Assembly (NCBI RefSeq): GCF_008065135.1
Contig: NZ_CP042914.1
Coordinates: 2,418,001-2,482,000 of the forward strand
Origin: Roseimaritima ulvae
Lineage (GTDB): Bacteria; Planctomycetota; Planctomycetia; Pirellulales; Pirellulaceae
Reading direction: 5' to 3'
Length of the DNA stretch: 64,000 bases
A program made the translations under genes and the position numbers. This document shows, one piece after another, positions 53,530 to 61,240 of the stretch. Below the pieces are notes generated by a model that had not been told where the DNA came from, searched no databases, and saw nothing but the letters and a program-made list of their open reading frames with translations. How positions within the stretch are numbered: position 1 is the stretch's first letter; every line of letters begins with the position of its first letter.

Positions 53530-56306
53530 AGACAATCCTGGTTGAAGTCTCGTAACCATTCGATCACCTGCGGCGGAACGGGCTTACCGGAATCTTCTCC
53601 AATAAAGAAGGGGCTCCCGAAGCTGCCCCAACGGCTTGACCAACCGGCCAGAAGGTCATCGTGAAGCACCAGAGTCAGCTCGCTGTCGTCGCGGTAGGAA
53701 CGCATGTGCAACAGACCTCGGGAATCCAGCCAGACGGTGCCGCCGGGAAGGTCTGCGCGTCGTAACCGCGGCGTCTTGCCGGTCTCACCGTCGTCGAGCG
53801 GCTGCGGTTCCCCAAACTCGACAAATCCATCTTGCACGCTGCCGCGAAATTGCAGCAGTTGCAAATGCCGCCCGTCAGTACCCACTCGCAATTGAACCGA
53901 CGATCGCACCTGAGTGCGGAACAGGACCAAACCACCGGGATGGGGTTGCAGACCGACCAGCTTTTTTCGCACCGCCGGAAATCGCGATGGCAAGCTGGTT
54001 TGCTCGAATACCGAATGAATCGAAACGCTGTGGGCATCCGACAACGCCTTGGGCATTTTGCCATTCAGTGAGAGCACGAAGAACCGGGGCACACCTTGTT
54101 GCCGAGCCAAGGATCCCACGATCGGCGACGCGGGCGGGACCGCAAACAGCACCCGCTGCTCATCGCGACTGGTGGCCAGCAGGTTCGCTGGTGCGCCCAC
54201 GATCTTGCAGCCCGTTTCGGTCGGAGCCGTCGCGGTTCCGTGTTGGTGCAGCGTCGTCCACATACTTAAATCGATGGCGATCGCGATCCAACGGCCCCGA
54301 GAAAATTGCAAGACATATCCCAGTTCGGACCCCAGCGGATTGGGGATGGACTGAAATTCGATCCGGCCGGCATCCTTGGTGGCAACGGTCAATTCGTTGT
54401 CGGCCCGCAGCACCACGTTTGCTCCCACCTTGGTGCCCGAGCATCGTTCCCGCGAGACCAACTGACCGCTGTCCGGGTCAAACAGCGACAGGTAGGCATC
54501 GTGGAACACCCAGATCGCGTCCTCGGTGAGGGAATATTCCGCCGCCGCGGCATCGATTCCATCCAGCTCTAAGACACGAGCGTTGACGTGTTGTAGCGGA
54601 CCATCGGCGGTGAGTAAGTATCCGCAGGTTTCCTCGGGGGCGACCACCAACTGCAGACGATTTCCCAACACGCGATAAGCGCGGACGTGCGATTTGCGAA
54701 TCCCGCGAGCGACTTCGATTGCCCCATAGCGGGCTTGCGGATACCACAGCAGGCGGCCGTCTCGAGTCAGCAGCCACAACGCCGCGTCCTGCCCCACACA
54801 GCACCAATCGTCTCCGAATTCATAAGTGAAGCGAAGTGGACTGGTGGGTAGATCCACAAACAACGGCCGAGCCTCCGAAGCCTTCGCGTCAGGGCGGCCC
54901 AGCGAAGCATCGCCCAGCGTGATCGTTTGCAGTCGCTCATCGCCCATCGCTGTCCGCCGGAGGATCCGCGCCGTATCGTCGTGCTGCAATAGGACAACGA
55001 GGTAGGGCCGCGGGACGTCTCGCAGCGACGCTTGGAAACTCGGATCCGCGTCTGTGTTGGCGGTCAGCACCAGGATCGGTTCGGCGACGGCTTCCTCGGA
55101 CGGAGTGTTGTTGAAGGTCTCAATCCACTTGGCGATCGCCGGGCCAGGGTGAATGTCCGTCGGCAGCCGTTCCAAGTGCTCGATCAAGCCGCGGCGTGAC
55201 AGGAAGTCCTCTTCCCAGTGTTGGTCGCCGGCGACCGTTACCGCCTGAATCGCCACATCCTCGCGGCGCTGCAGAGACGTACTAATGCCCAGTGCCAGGG
55301 CGGTCAGCTGCAAGCGACGCTGTCCCCAGGTGCGAATGCCGGCTTCCAGCAGCAGCGGTTGGCAATGGGGCCGTGGAGCCGGAGGGGATTCCCGTCGCAG
55401 ATACAAGGCTTGCCCGGTGGCGATCCGTGCCAGCAGAGCCATCGGTTCCTGAGCCAATTCCGATAGCAGTAATTGTTCGGGATTGCCGCGGTTGCTGATG
55501 TCTGAAACCCCGCCGGCCGGCAGCAGGTCGTGATCCTGCGGCCGCCGCGGCAGGCTGACCGTGGCGGCGATGGCGAGCGCGGTTTGGGCCAAACTGCCGA
55601 AACGCTGGTCGTCACGCAGCTCGCGCAGTAGATCTCCGGTGCGTTCACTTGCTGGCGAATCCAGTTCTGCCGGTTCGGGCAGTGATTCGAGCCTCGTGCG
55701 TCGCAACAGTTCGATCGCCTGAGCGTCGATCGACCGGTTGGCCATGAAAAACAGCACGGCGATGACGCGGCGATTGCGGGCCTTCAGGTAGGTACTTTCG
55801 TCAACCAACGTCACGTCGTCTTGGAATGGACGATCCTCGGGCGGCATTTGCAGCCACTGTTGAGCGGTATCGCCGCCGGTTTCGCTGGCTTCATACAGGT
55901 CCTTCGGGCATTCTCCCAGCAGGTATTCCAGCAACGCGACCTGGGCGTCGACTCCACCTCGGAGCTCCTCGGGCAGCGACCGCACGGCTTGCAACATATC
56001 GCCGATGCCGCCCAACGAATGCTGCTCGGCAATTTCGGCGATGAGCTTCAATTTGAAGATCGAGTTGGTTTGCGACGCCGCATTTTCCCTTTGCGAGGCC
56101 GCGTCCAGGACGAGCAGCAAACTGGTCAGCGGCGGCAGGCCGCCCAGCGACAAGGCCAGCCGCTGCAGAATGAGGGCCAGTTGCGATGCGAAGGCGGCCG
56201 TGCGGCCATCGGCCCACGTGGCCACATCCCCACCGTCGCTCCATTGCCAGACCTTGGGGCAAGGCGATCGCAGGTATTCCGGAGCGTTCAACAATCCGTG
56301 ACTCAT
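53526..56306 (-). CDS. bpX1-like plus beta-propeller protein of the MoxR/bpX system
   Basis: 926 residues from ATG 56306, whose last-base overlap with the preceding stop (TGATG) sets it; an upstream TTG is unlikely. WADGRTAAFASQLALILQRL...GGLPPLTSLLLVLDA at about 30-75 is the N-terminal block that I recall as bpX1 ('WxdGRTxxfxxEL...GGLPPfxSLLLlLaA'). A long helical middle follows, then beta-propeller blades from about 470 to 900 (WCCVGQDAALWLLTRDGRLLWYP, TEDAIWVFHDAYLSLFDPDSGQLV, GWSSRWGSFGSPFF). VEPILVLTANTDADPSFQAS at about 408-430 is a nucleotide-free alpha/beta stretch. A MIDAS motif (DxSxS) is not present. Cytoplasmic. Confidence 0.8.
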   Translation of the reverse strand: MSHGLLNAPEYLRSPCPKVWQWSDGGDVATWADGRTAAFASQLALILQRLALSLGGLPPLTSLLLVLDAASQRENAASQTNSIFKLKLIAEIAEQHSLGGIGDMLQAVRSLPEELRGGVDAQVALLEYLLGECPKDLYEASETGGDTAQQWLQMPPEDRPFQDDVTLVDESTYLKARNRRVIAVLFFMANRSIDAQAIELLRRTRLESLPEPAELDSPASERTGDLLRELRDDQRFGSLAQTALAIAATVSLPRRPQDHDLLPAGGVSDISNRGNPEQLLLSELAQEPMALLARIATGQALYLRRESPPAPRPHCQPLLLEAGIRTWGQRRLQLTALALGISTSLQRREDVAIQAVTVAGDQHWEEDFLSRRGLIEHLERLPTDIHPGPAIAKWIETFNNTPSEEAVAEPILVLTANTDADPSFQASLRDVPRPYLVVLLQHDDTARILRRTAMGDERLQTITLGDASLGRPDAKASEARPLFVDLPTSPLRFTYEFGDDWCCVGQDAALWLLTRDGRLLWYPQARYGAIEVARGIRKSHVRAYRVLGNRLQLVVAPEETCGYLLTADGPLQHVNARVLELDGIDAAAAEYSLTEDAIWVFHDAYLSLFDPDSGQLVSRERCSGTKVGANVVLRADNELTVATKDAGRIEFQSIPNPLGSELGYVLQFSRGRWIAIAIDLSMWTTLHQHGTATAPTETGCKIVGAPANLLATSRDEQRVLFAVPPASPIVGSLARQQGVPRFFVLSLNGKMPKALSDAHSVSIHSVFEQTSLPSRFPAVRKKLVGLQPHPGGLVLFRTQVRSSVQLRVGTDGRHLQLLQFRGSVQDGFVEFGEPQPLDDGETGKTPRLRRADLPGGTVWLDSRGLLHMRSYRDDSELTLVLHDDLLAGWSSRWGSFGSPFFIGEDSGKPVPPQVIEWLRDFNQDCL

Positions 56307-57118
56307 CACTTCTCCTGCGCTGCCCGAACGCTCGCTCGTGTCAGCGAAACCCAATCATCATCGTCGACCAGACGCCACCGCCGGTTGGATTCCCAGATCA
56401 ACCAAGCGGCATCCGATTGCTGGTCCACATTCGCGGCGGTGCCATTGCAATGGTAATGGCAAAAAGCTCGGAACACCGAACTGGCTGGCAAGTCGGGCTG
56501 CCAGCGAAATCCGACCGGCAACAACACTTGCTCGCAGGCGGCAAACAAAACTCCGTCCAGCGGCGGCAGCGGCGTGCCAAACACCAGGGCCTGATCGGCT
56601 CGACGAAGCCATAGCAGCGGTTGCATCCGCACCGCCGCGGCGGTGTCCACCCAAGCGGCCAGTTCGGACAAGGACACGATCATGGCCGCGGCGGTTCGCT
56701 GGTTCCCGCCGCGTTCAAGTCGCAGCGGAGGGCGTTCCTGCAACGCGGCTTGGGCACCGATGCCCGGAGCGGGCAAGGCGAAATCAAAGCATTGATCGAT
56801 GAGCTGCCAGGACAGGTCGCCGGGGAGGCTGGCGGTGGGCACCTGTTGCCCGGGTCGCCGCAGCAACGTGCGCGCGCCACTGGCGGCTTCGTCCGTGGCC
56901 TCTGCCTGGACATCCAGGTAGTGCCCGCCGGGCAGTTTCCGCAGCAGTTCCTGCGAGCCTGATTGGGAGGCTGGCAAACGCAGCCAGACCACTTGCTCGT
57001 GCTGGGCCAGTTCGGCTCCCGCGACCAGCAGTTCGCCGACCAGCGATGCGTCGAGCGGTTGCCACAGACGCACGTAGCGCATGGCTGCCGGGGCAGACTT
57101 GCCGGTCGCGTGAAGCAT
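56306..57118 (-). CDS. bpX2-like accessory protein of the MoxR/bpX system
   Basis: 270 residues from ATG 57118. WRALQ-free soluble protein; MRYVRLWQPLDASLVGELL, LVAGAELAQHEQVVWLRLP near the N-terminus, then LSELAAWVDTAAAVRMQPLLWLRRADQALVFGTPLPPLDGVLFAACEQVLLPVGFRWQPDLPA, which I recall as the bpX2-type signature ('...apvaRLxpLxwA...alvxGxPLPpLpG...lplPaG'). No nucleotide site. It lies between the MoxR gene and the bpX1-like gene with an overlap to the latter. The family assignment is from memory and position. Confidence 0.75.
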   Translation of the reverse strand: MLHATGKSAPAAMRYVRLWQPLDASLVGELLVAGAELAQHEQVVWLRLPASQSGSQELLRKLPGGHYLDVQAEATDEAASGARTLLRRPGQQVPTASLPGDLSWQLIDQCFDFALPAPGIGAQAALQERPPLRLERGGNQRTAAAMIVSLSELAAWVDTAAAVRMQPLLWLRRADQALVFGTPLPPLDGVLFAACEQVLLPVGFRWQPDLPASSVFRAFCHYHCNGTAANVDQQSDAAWLIWESNRRWRLVDDDDWVSLTRASVRAAQEK

Positions 57119-57131
57119 GGGCAAAAGGGGG

Positions 57132-58271
57132 TTAGAGAAGTTCTCGCAATCGCGTGACCTGGCTGCGCAAATGCGTACGGGCTTCGGCTTCGCGGACCCA
57201 TTCTATTCGCGCCGTCAACAATCCCAGTTTATCAAGTCCCACCGCTCGGCTTTCGGTGCTCTGGATATCCGCCTCGATTTCCTGCAGTTGTTGCTGCAAT
57301 TGCTCGGCGCTGGGCGGTTGGCTGAGGTTTGCCAGCGGGTGTGCGGGACCGTCGGCGGGAAGTTTTTCCTGGAATTGCTGGGTGACGGCTTCGACGTGAG
57401 CGATCAACACCTCTTGTTGGGGGGGCGTGTCCCAGACGTATCGCACAATCCACAGGTCAGACAATTCGGCTGCGACCCGTCCACAGATCACGGCGCTGGC
57501 GGCGATCACGCGTTGCAGTCTCACCGCGCGGCGGTCACTGATCGCCATCCCGGCTTGCCGCAATCGCAGCACCAATTCCTGATAAGCCGGCAGCACCGTG
57601 GTCAGGTCCACCGCCGTGACGGCTTGACGCAGCTGACGGATATCGTCGACGTGCAAGGAGGCCGGCGGCAACTCTTGTTGTTCTCGAGTCCACCCCGCGG
57701 CCAGGACTTCGGACAACCGTTGATCCTCGACATTGTCGCAAACCACACGTAATAAAAATCGATCGAACAGGGCCGCCAAAGCGTCGTCTTCGGGCAAGCG
57801 GTTACTGGCGCCAACGGTCAGCAGCATCGGCAACGCCAGCGTTTGCCGGCCACGGCGAAACACGCGTTCGTTCAACGCCAACAGCAGGCTGTTGAGGATC
57901 GCGCTGTTGGCGTTCAGTAATTCGTCCAAAAACACGAAGTCCGCTTCGGGCAGCATGCCCTCGGTGTTGGTGACCAGATCGCCATCTCTCAGCCGGCGGA
58001 GGTCGAAGGGGCCAAACAGTTCGCTGGGTTCGGTGAAGCGGGTCAGCAGGTAGTCGAAGGTGCGGCCGTCCAGTCGTTGGCCCAGTTCCTGGACGAGGGC
58101 GCTTTTGCCGGTGCCGGGCGGCCCGAGCAGGAAAGCGTTTTCGCCGGCGGTCAAGGCGACGCCCAAAACTTCGACAATTTCATCCTTGCCGATCAGCCGT
58201 TGTTTAATCGGTTCGAGCACCTCGGCACGCAATCGCCCCGCCAGTGCTCGCCAAGTTTCCTGCTGCGTCAC
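57132..58271 (-). CDS. MoxR-type AAA+ ATPase of the bpX system
   Basis: 379 residues from GTG 58271; an upstream ATG lies inside the interspersed repeat and is not trusted. Walker A LLGPPGTGKSALV (about 48-60), FVFLDELLNANSAILNSLLLALNER (Walker B and MoxR-specific segment), sensor 1 VGASNRLPEDDALAALFDRFLLRV, and the C-terminal lid. IGKDEIVEVLGVALTAGENAFLLG is the MoxR/RavA-like N-terminal signature. MoxR ATPases remodel protein complexes, usually with a vWA partner. The C-terminal 70 residues form a coiled coil. Preceded by the bpX4-like gene with a REP-filled gap of 135 bp. Confidence 0.88.
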   Translation of the reverse strand: MTQQETWRALAGRLRAEVLEPIKQRLIGKDEIVEVLGVALTAGENAFLLGPPGTGKSALVQELGQRLDGRTFDYLLTRFTEPSELFGPFDLRRLRDGDLVTNTEGMLPEADFVFLDELLNANSAILNSLLLALNERVFRRGRQTLALPMLLTVGASNRLPEDDALAALFDRFLLRVVCDNVEDQRLSEVLAAGWTREQQELPPASLHVDDIRQLRQAVTAVDLTTVLPAYQELVLRLRQAGMAISDRRAVRLQRVIAASAVICGRVAAELSDLWIVRYVWDTPPQQEVLIAHVEAVTQQFQEKLPADGPAHPLANLSQPPSAEQLQQQLQEIEADIQSTESRAVGLDKLGLLTARIEWVREAEARTHLRSQVTRLRELL

Positions 58272-58301
58272 GATCGTCGTCTCGAAAGGAAAGAATAATC
58301 T

Positions 58302-58406
58302 TCGTAGCATGGGCCCCCGGCCCGTGCAGCTCTCGTAGCATGACTCTCTGAGTCGTGTATTTGCGAGCCACACGACTCGGAGAGTCATGCTACGGCCCAT
58401 GCTACT
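58302..58406 (-). repeat. GTAG-type REP cluster inside the bpX operon
   Basis: Minus-strand copies: GTAG CATGGGCC (truncated) at 58391-58404; GTAG CATGACTC-TCC-GAGTCGTG (58372-58394); plus-strand GTAG CATGACTC-TCT-GAGTCGTG (58334-58356) facing it; and minus... plus copy GTAG CATGGGCC-CCC-GGCCCGTG at 58304-58326. The middle two form a long inverted repeat with one mismatch. On the minus strand the first copy starts about 2 nt after the bpX4-like stop. Confidence 0.82.
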
Positions 58407-59045
58407 TCAGTCTAACAGGTCTTGCAGTTTCAATTGTTCCGCATACGCCCCGGCGTCGTCGCGCAACGTTTTCTGCACGGTTTCGTCCGCCGCCATACGC
58501 TTGTCGGCTCGCGCGGTGACACGATCCACCAGAATGCGGCAGAGCGAGTCGTCGGCCATCACCATCTGCAAACTTTCCACAGACCAATCGATGGGCATCC
58601 CGACACTGGACATCGGCCACTGGGCGGCCAGCGTTTGTAATGTGGCGTGCAGTTTGTCTTCCGGCGCGATCCGTTCAGCACGCCGACACAATTCCGGCAA
58701 AAAACGGAACACCACGTCGACGGACCAATGGGAATCCAAATGCGTTGCGTCGGGCTGCGATGGAGACAGTTCGTCCGGCAAAGTGGTTCGTTCCTGATTG
58801 CGATCCAGCGCCGTATACCCCGCCCAGGCAAACACTCGCAGCGCCCACAGCGCTGCGGCGGCATTCAGAGCTGGCGGCGTATCCGGAGCGGCCGCGCGGA
58901 GCACCCGTTCGGCTTCGCAAAGAATCGCGGTGGCCTGCTGTTGGTCTTCGGCAGCGGGTTCAAGAATCGCTGGCAACGCAGGAACCGCGGCATGACCGTC
59001 GTGCAGCAGACGTTGAGCGAATTCGGCAAGGGGCAGGTTCGACAT
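58407..59045 (-). CDS. bpX4-like accessory protein, first gene of the MoxR/bpX operon
   Basis: 212 residues, ATG 59045 after AGGAAAA. Mostly helical: LNAAAALWALRVFAWAGYTALDRN, HLDSHWSVDVVFRFLPELCRRAERI, LQTLAAQWPMSSVGMPID, LCRILVDRVTARADKRMAADETVQKTL. The sequence ('S.DL..RfLPeL...A....P...L...L..L...WPlSSVG') is what I recall for the bpX4 domain of MoxR-vWA-beta-propeller systems. No known catalytic residues. Cytoplasmic. Confidence 0.77.
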   Translation of the reverse strand: MSNLPLAEFAQRLLHDGHAAVPALPAILEPAAEDQQQATAILCEAERVLRAAAPDTPPALNAAAALWALRVFAWAGYTALDRNQERTTLPDELSPSQPDATHLDSHWSVDVVFRFLPELCRRAERIAPEDKLHATLQTLAAQWPMSSVGMPIDWSVESLQMVMADDSLCRILVDRVTARADKRMAADETVQKTLRDDAGAYAEQLKLQDLLD

Positions 59046-59074
59046 CGATTGTTTTCCTATAGTCCAGATAATAT

Positions 59075-59155
59075 ATCAGCCGTTTGGGCGCTAGCCCACG
59101 GTTCCCACCGCAGACGATGCGCACGGAAACCGGTCGCTAGCGCGATGCGGCTGAT
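59075..59155. repeat. Palindromic element, copy 3
   Basis: ATCAGCCG...CGGCTGAT with GGCGCTAGCCCACGGTTCCC pairing with the GGAAACCGGTCGCTAGCGC side. Same family as 40842-41018, in reverse order; it lies 30 bp upstream of the bpX operon start. Confidence 0.82.
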
Positions 59156-59491
59156 GGGCGGATGGTTCAGGGCAAGGGAAACGAGCGCCTGCCCCGTCCT
59201 GGGCTGCGTTCCGAACAGGCACGGAGTGCCGACACAATCTCTGCCGGGGGTGTGAACCCCCGGACCGAAAATAAGGAAGGCTGCAAGGCACGGAGTGCCG
59301 ACACAGTTCTGCCGATGCGGGGCGCCGTTCCGAAACCTTTGTGTCGGCCCTCCGGGCCTTCGTGTCCTTCAGGGCGGGTACCGGGGCTTAACAGCCCCGG
59401 CAAGGGCTTTGTCGGCCCTCCGGGCCTAATGCGTCGAGGGTCTATCTTGTCCATCAAACGCCCATCGGCCGGCGTTGAAGTAGATGGCATT

Positions 59492-59559
59492 GCACTAGCC
59501 CACGGTTCCCGCCCCGGACAATGCGCGCGGAAACCGGTCGCTAGCGCGATGCGGCTGAT
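59492..59559. repeat. Palindromic element, copy 4 (left end lost)
   Basis: Matches copy 3 from ACTAGCCCACGGTTCCC to CGGCTGAT; the leading ATCAGCCG is missing. Confidence 0.75.
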
Positions 59560-59616
59560 GGGCGGATGGTTCAGCTCGATCCTCGGTGCAAAGTCTGGCG
59601 ACTTCGGCTACTTCCA

Positions 59617-59847
59617 CTAAATTTCATACTCCGGCAGCTGGGCTTGCAAGCGGTTGATACCGTCTTGGGTCACGGCGGTGTCAATTAAACTCAGTTTCCT
59701 GAGTGTCTTTGTGGCGGCCAGGTGTTCGAGCCCGGCATCGGTGACTTCGCGGTTCCCAGTTAAGTCCAGATGGATCAGGTTCGGCATGCGGCTTAGTTCC
59801 TGAAGTCCACGATCGGAAACGATATTTTTCGATTTCTTTCTAAAATT
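59617..59847 (-). pseudogene. C-terminal remnant of a leucine-rich-repeat protein
   Basis: 77 codons open, stop TAG at 59617-59619; no ATG or convincing start. VSDRGLQELSRMPNLIHLDLTGN, EVTDAGLEHLAATKTLRKLSLIDTAVTQDGINRLQAQLP is a cysteine-free bacterial LRR tail ('LxxLxxLxLxxTxVTdxGlxxLxxaLPxxeI'). Upstream the frame is closed by stops, so the N-terminal repeats are gone. A GTAG-type REP follows the stop, as for intact genes, which suggests the tail was once the end of an expressed gene. Confidence 0.78.
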
Positions 59848-59943
59848 CTACAGGGAAAAATCGCCGAGCGGTGAATTCCTGTTTAGAACGTGACGCATCG
59901 CTCGATGAACCGGGCGAGCCCTCCGCTGATTTTGATGCCTGCG

Positions 59944-60483
59944 ATGACGGATGCAAACCGCTGGACCGAGATTCTCACCGAACATCGTGACTGGCTGCGC
60001 ACGGTCATCCGGGCTCGACTGTTCGATCTGCACGCTTCGGAGGACCTGTTGCAGGATGTCGCCATCGCCGTTTTGGCTCAGGACAATCGACCGACCGAAC
60101 AAGAACACATCGCGCCTTGGCTGTACCGCATTACGCTGCGAAAAATTATCAATTATCAACGCTTCCAGGGACGGCAGAAAAATTTGCTCCGGCGGTATGG
60201 GCGACTCCGCCAACATGCCGAGACAGACGATGCCGAACAGGGCGAGGCGTTGCATTGGCTTATGCAACGCGAACAGGCGGCGGAACTGCGGACGGCGCTG
60301 GCAAAGCTGAGTCAAGGGGATCGGGAAATGTTAATGCTCAAATACACTCACCAGTGGTCGTACGCTCAGATCGCGTCCAGCTTGGGGGTGTCCCCCAAAA
60401 CCATCGAATACCGGTTGCTGCGAGCTCGTAAGTCTCTGCGAGCCGAACTGACGCGTGTTTCTGGAGAAGTTTGCCATGACTAA
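59944..60483 (+). CDS. ECF-type RNA polymerase sigma factor
   Basis: 179 residues from ATG 59944 (MTDANRW); further ATGs at 59905 and 59935 are possible. Region 2: HASEDLLQDVAIAVLAQ and APWLYRITLRKIINYQRFQGR; region 4: LAKLSQGDREMLMLKYTHQWSYAQIASSLGVSPKTIEYRLLRARKSLR, a clear helix-turn-helix. Overlaps the start of a predicted membrane anti-sigma gene, so this is a sigma/anti-sigma operon. Confidence 0.9.
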   Translation: MTDANRWTEILTEHRDWLRTVIRARLFDLHASEDLLQDVAIAVLAQDNRPTEQEHIAPWLYRITLRKIINYQRFQGRQKNLLRRYGRLRQHAETDDAEQGEALHWLMQREQAAELRTALAKLSQGDREMLMLKYTHQWSYAQIASSLGVSPKTIEYRLLRARKSLRAELTRVSGEVCHD

Positions 60484-61228
60484 GCATCATGAACAGGGGA
60501 GCCCCGTCGATCGCGACTCGCTGGAACTGCAGATGCAACGCCTGGTTGACGGGGAATTGGACGTCGACGGCCGGCGGTGGCTGTTGCAGCAAGCCGACAG
60601 TCGCCCCGCGATGTGGCGGCAGATCGCGCTGCGTTTTATCGAAGAACAATCGTTGCAAGCAAATCGCTCGGTGTTCGTCGACGCTGTCCCGCCAACGTCC
60701 GCTGCGGTTGACCCTGCGGACCATGAGTCTCCGGTGCAAACGCCAGTCAGGCCAGCGCGTCAAGTTCCTCGGTGGGCGATGCTGGCTGGCTTGGTCGCGT
60801 GCCTGTTGTTCGGCGTTTCGATCGGACGTTTGCTCACGCCCGCGGCCACGTTGGTCCGTGCCCCCGAGCCACCGCCGGCTGCTGACATGCCATCTGCGAA
60901 GGCCGCCCCCGCGCCGCCCGTTGAATCGGCTCCGGCAACCGATTCCCCGTCACCGCCTGGGGTCCGCAGCGATGTGTCGACGCGACTGGTGGGCTTAAAC
61001 AAAACCGGACAGTCCGTCGTCGATCTGCCGTTGGTGCCCGTCAAATCACTCAGCTCGGACGTGTTGATGGGACACGATCACGCTTCGCTGGACGAGCTGC
61101 ACCAGGAATTGGCGCGGCGCGGAATCGAACTGCGATACCAAACCACGGTGGTCGATGGAATGCTGCCCGATGGTCGGCAGATGTATTTACCCGTGCACGA
61201 AGTAAGTTTTACGAACGTTGGATACTAA
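60476..61228 (+). CDS. Membrane anti-sigma-like protein
   Basis: 250 residues, ATG 60476 inside the end of the sigma gene, after GGAGAAG. The cytoplasmic N-terminus (LELQMQRLVDGELDVDGRRWLLQQADSRPAMWRQIALRFIEEQSL) resembles zinc-free anti-sigma domains (LxayvDGELxxxxrxxLxxxL) with no HxxxCxxC zinc motif. TM about 99-119 (AMLAGLVACLLFGVSIGRLL), then a Pro/Ala-rich linker and a small outer domain (HASLDELHQELARRGIELRYQTTVVDGMLPDGRQMYLPVHEV). Fits a regulated release of the sigma factor at 59944; that link is inference. Confidence 0.82.
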   Translation: MTKHHEQGSPVDRDSLELQMQRLVDGELDVDGRRWLLQQADSRPAMWRQIALRFIEEQSLQANRSVFVDAVPPTSAAVDPADHESPVQTPVRPARQVPRWAMLAGLVACLLFGVSIGRLLTPAATLVRAPEPPPAADMPSAKAAPAPPVESAPATDSPSPPGVRSDVSTRLVGLNKTGQSVVDLPLVPVKSLSSDVLMGHDHASLDELHQELARRGIELRYQTTVVDGMLPDGRQMYLPVHEVSFTNVGY

Positions 61229-61240
61229 AGGAGAAGTCAC

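Larger units (their letters stand above)
59046..59616. other. 571-bp repeat-rich intergenic region
   Basis: It holds two copies of the palindromic element seen at 40842 (59075-59155, 59492-59559) and a middle part with two GCACGGAGTGCCGACACA direct repeats (about 59218 and 59288) and two GTCGGCCCTCCGGGCC copies (about 59343 and 59411). A GTAG-type REP (59588-59611) sits beside the LRR remnant. No intact gene found; it should contain the promoter of the bpX operon. Confidence 0.65.

Noticed and set aside
53526-56306. LLLVLDAASQ segment as a vWA MIDAS motif
   Set aside because: A single Asp-Ala-Ala-Ser does not match DxSxS and the downstream Thr and Asp ligands are not found; it sits in the bpX1-like block.
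59162-59620. Frame through the repeat region at 59162-59620 as a gene
   Set aside because: It runs through GCACGGAGTGCCGACACA and GTCGGCCCTCCGGGCC repeats and the palindromic element; peptide composition is repeat-derived.
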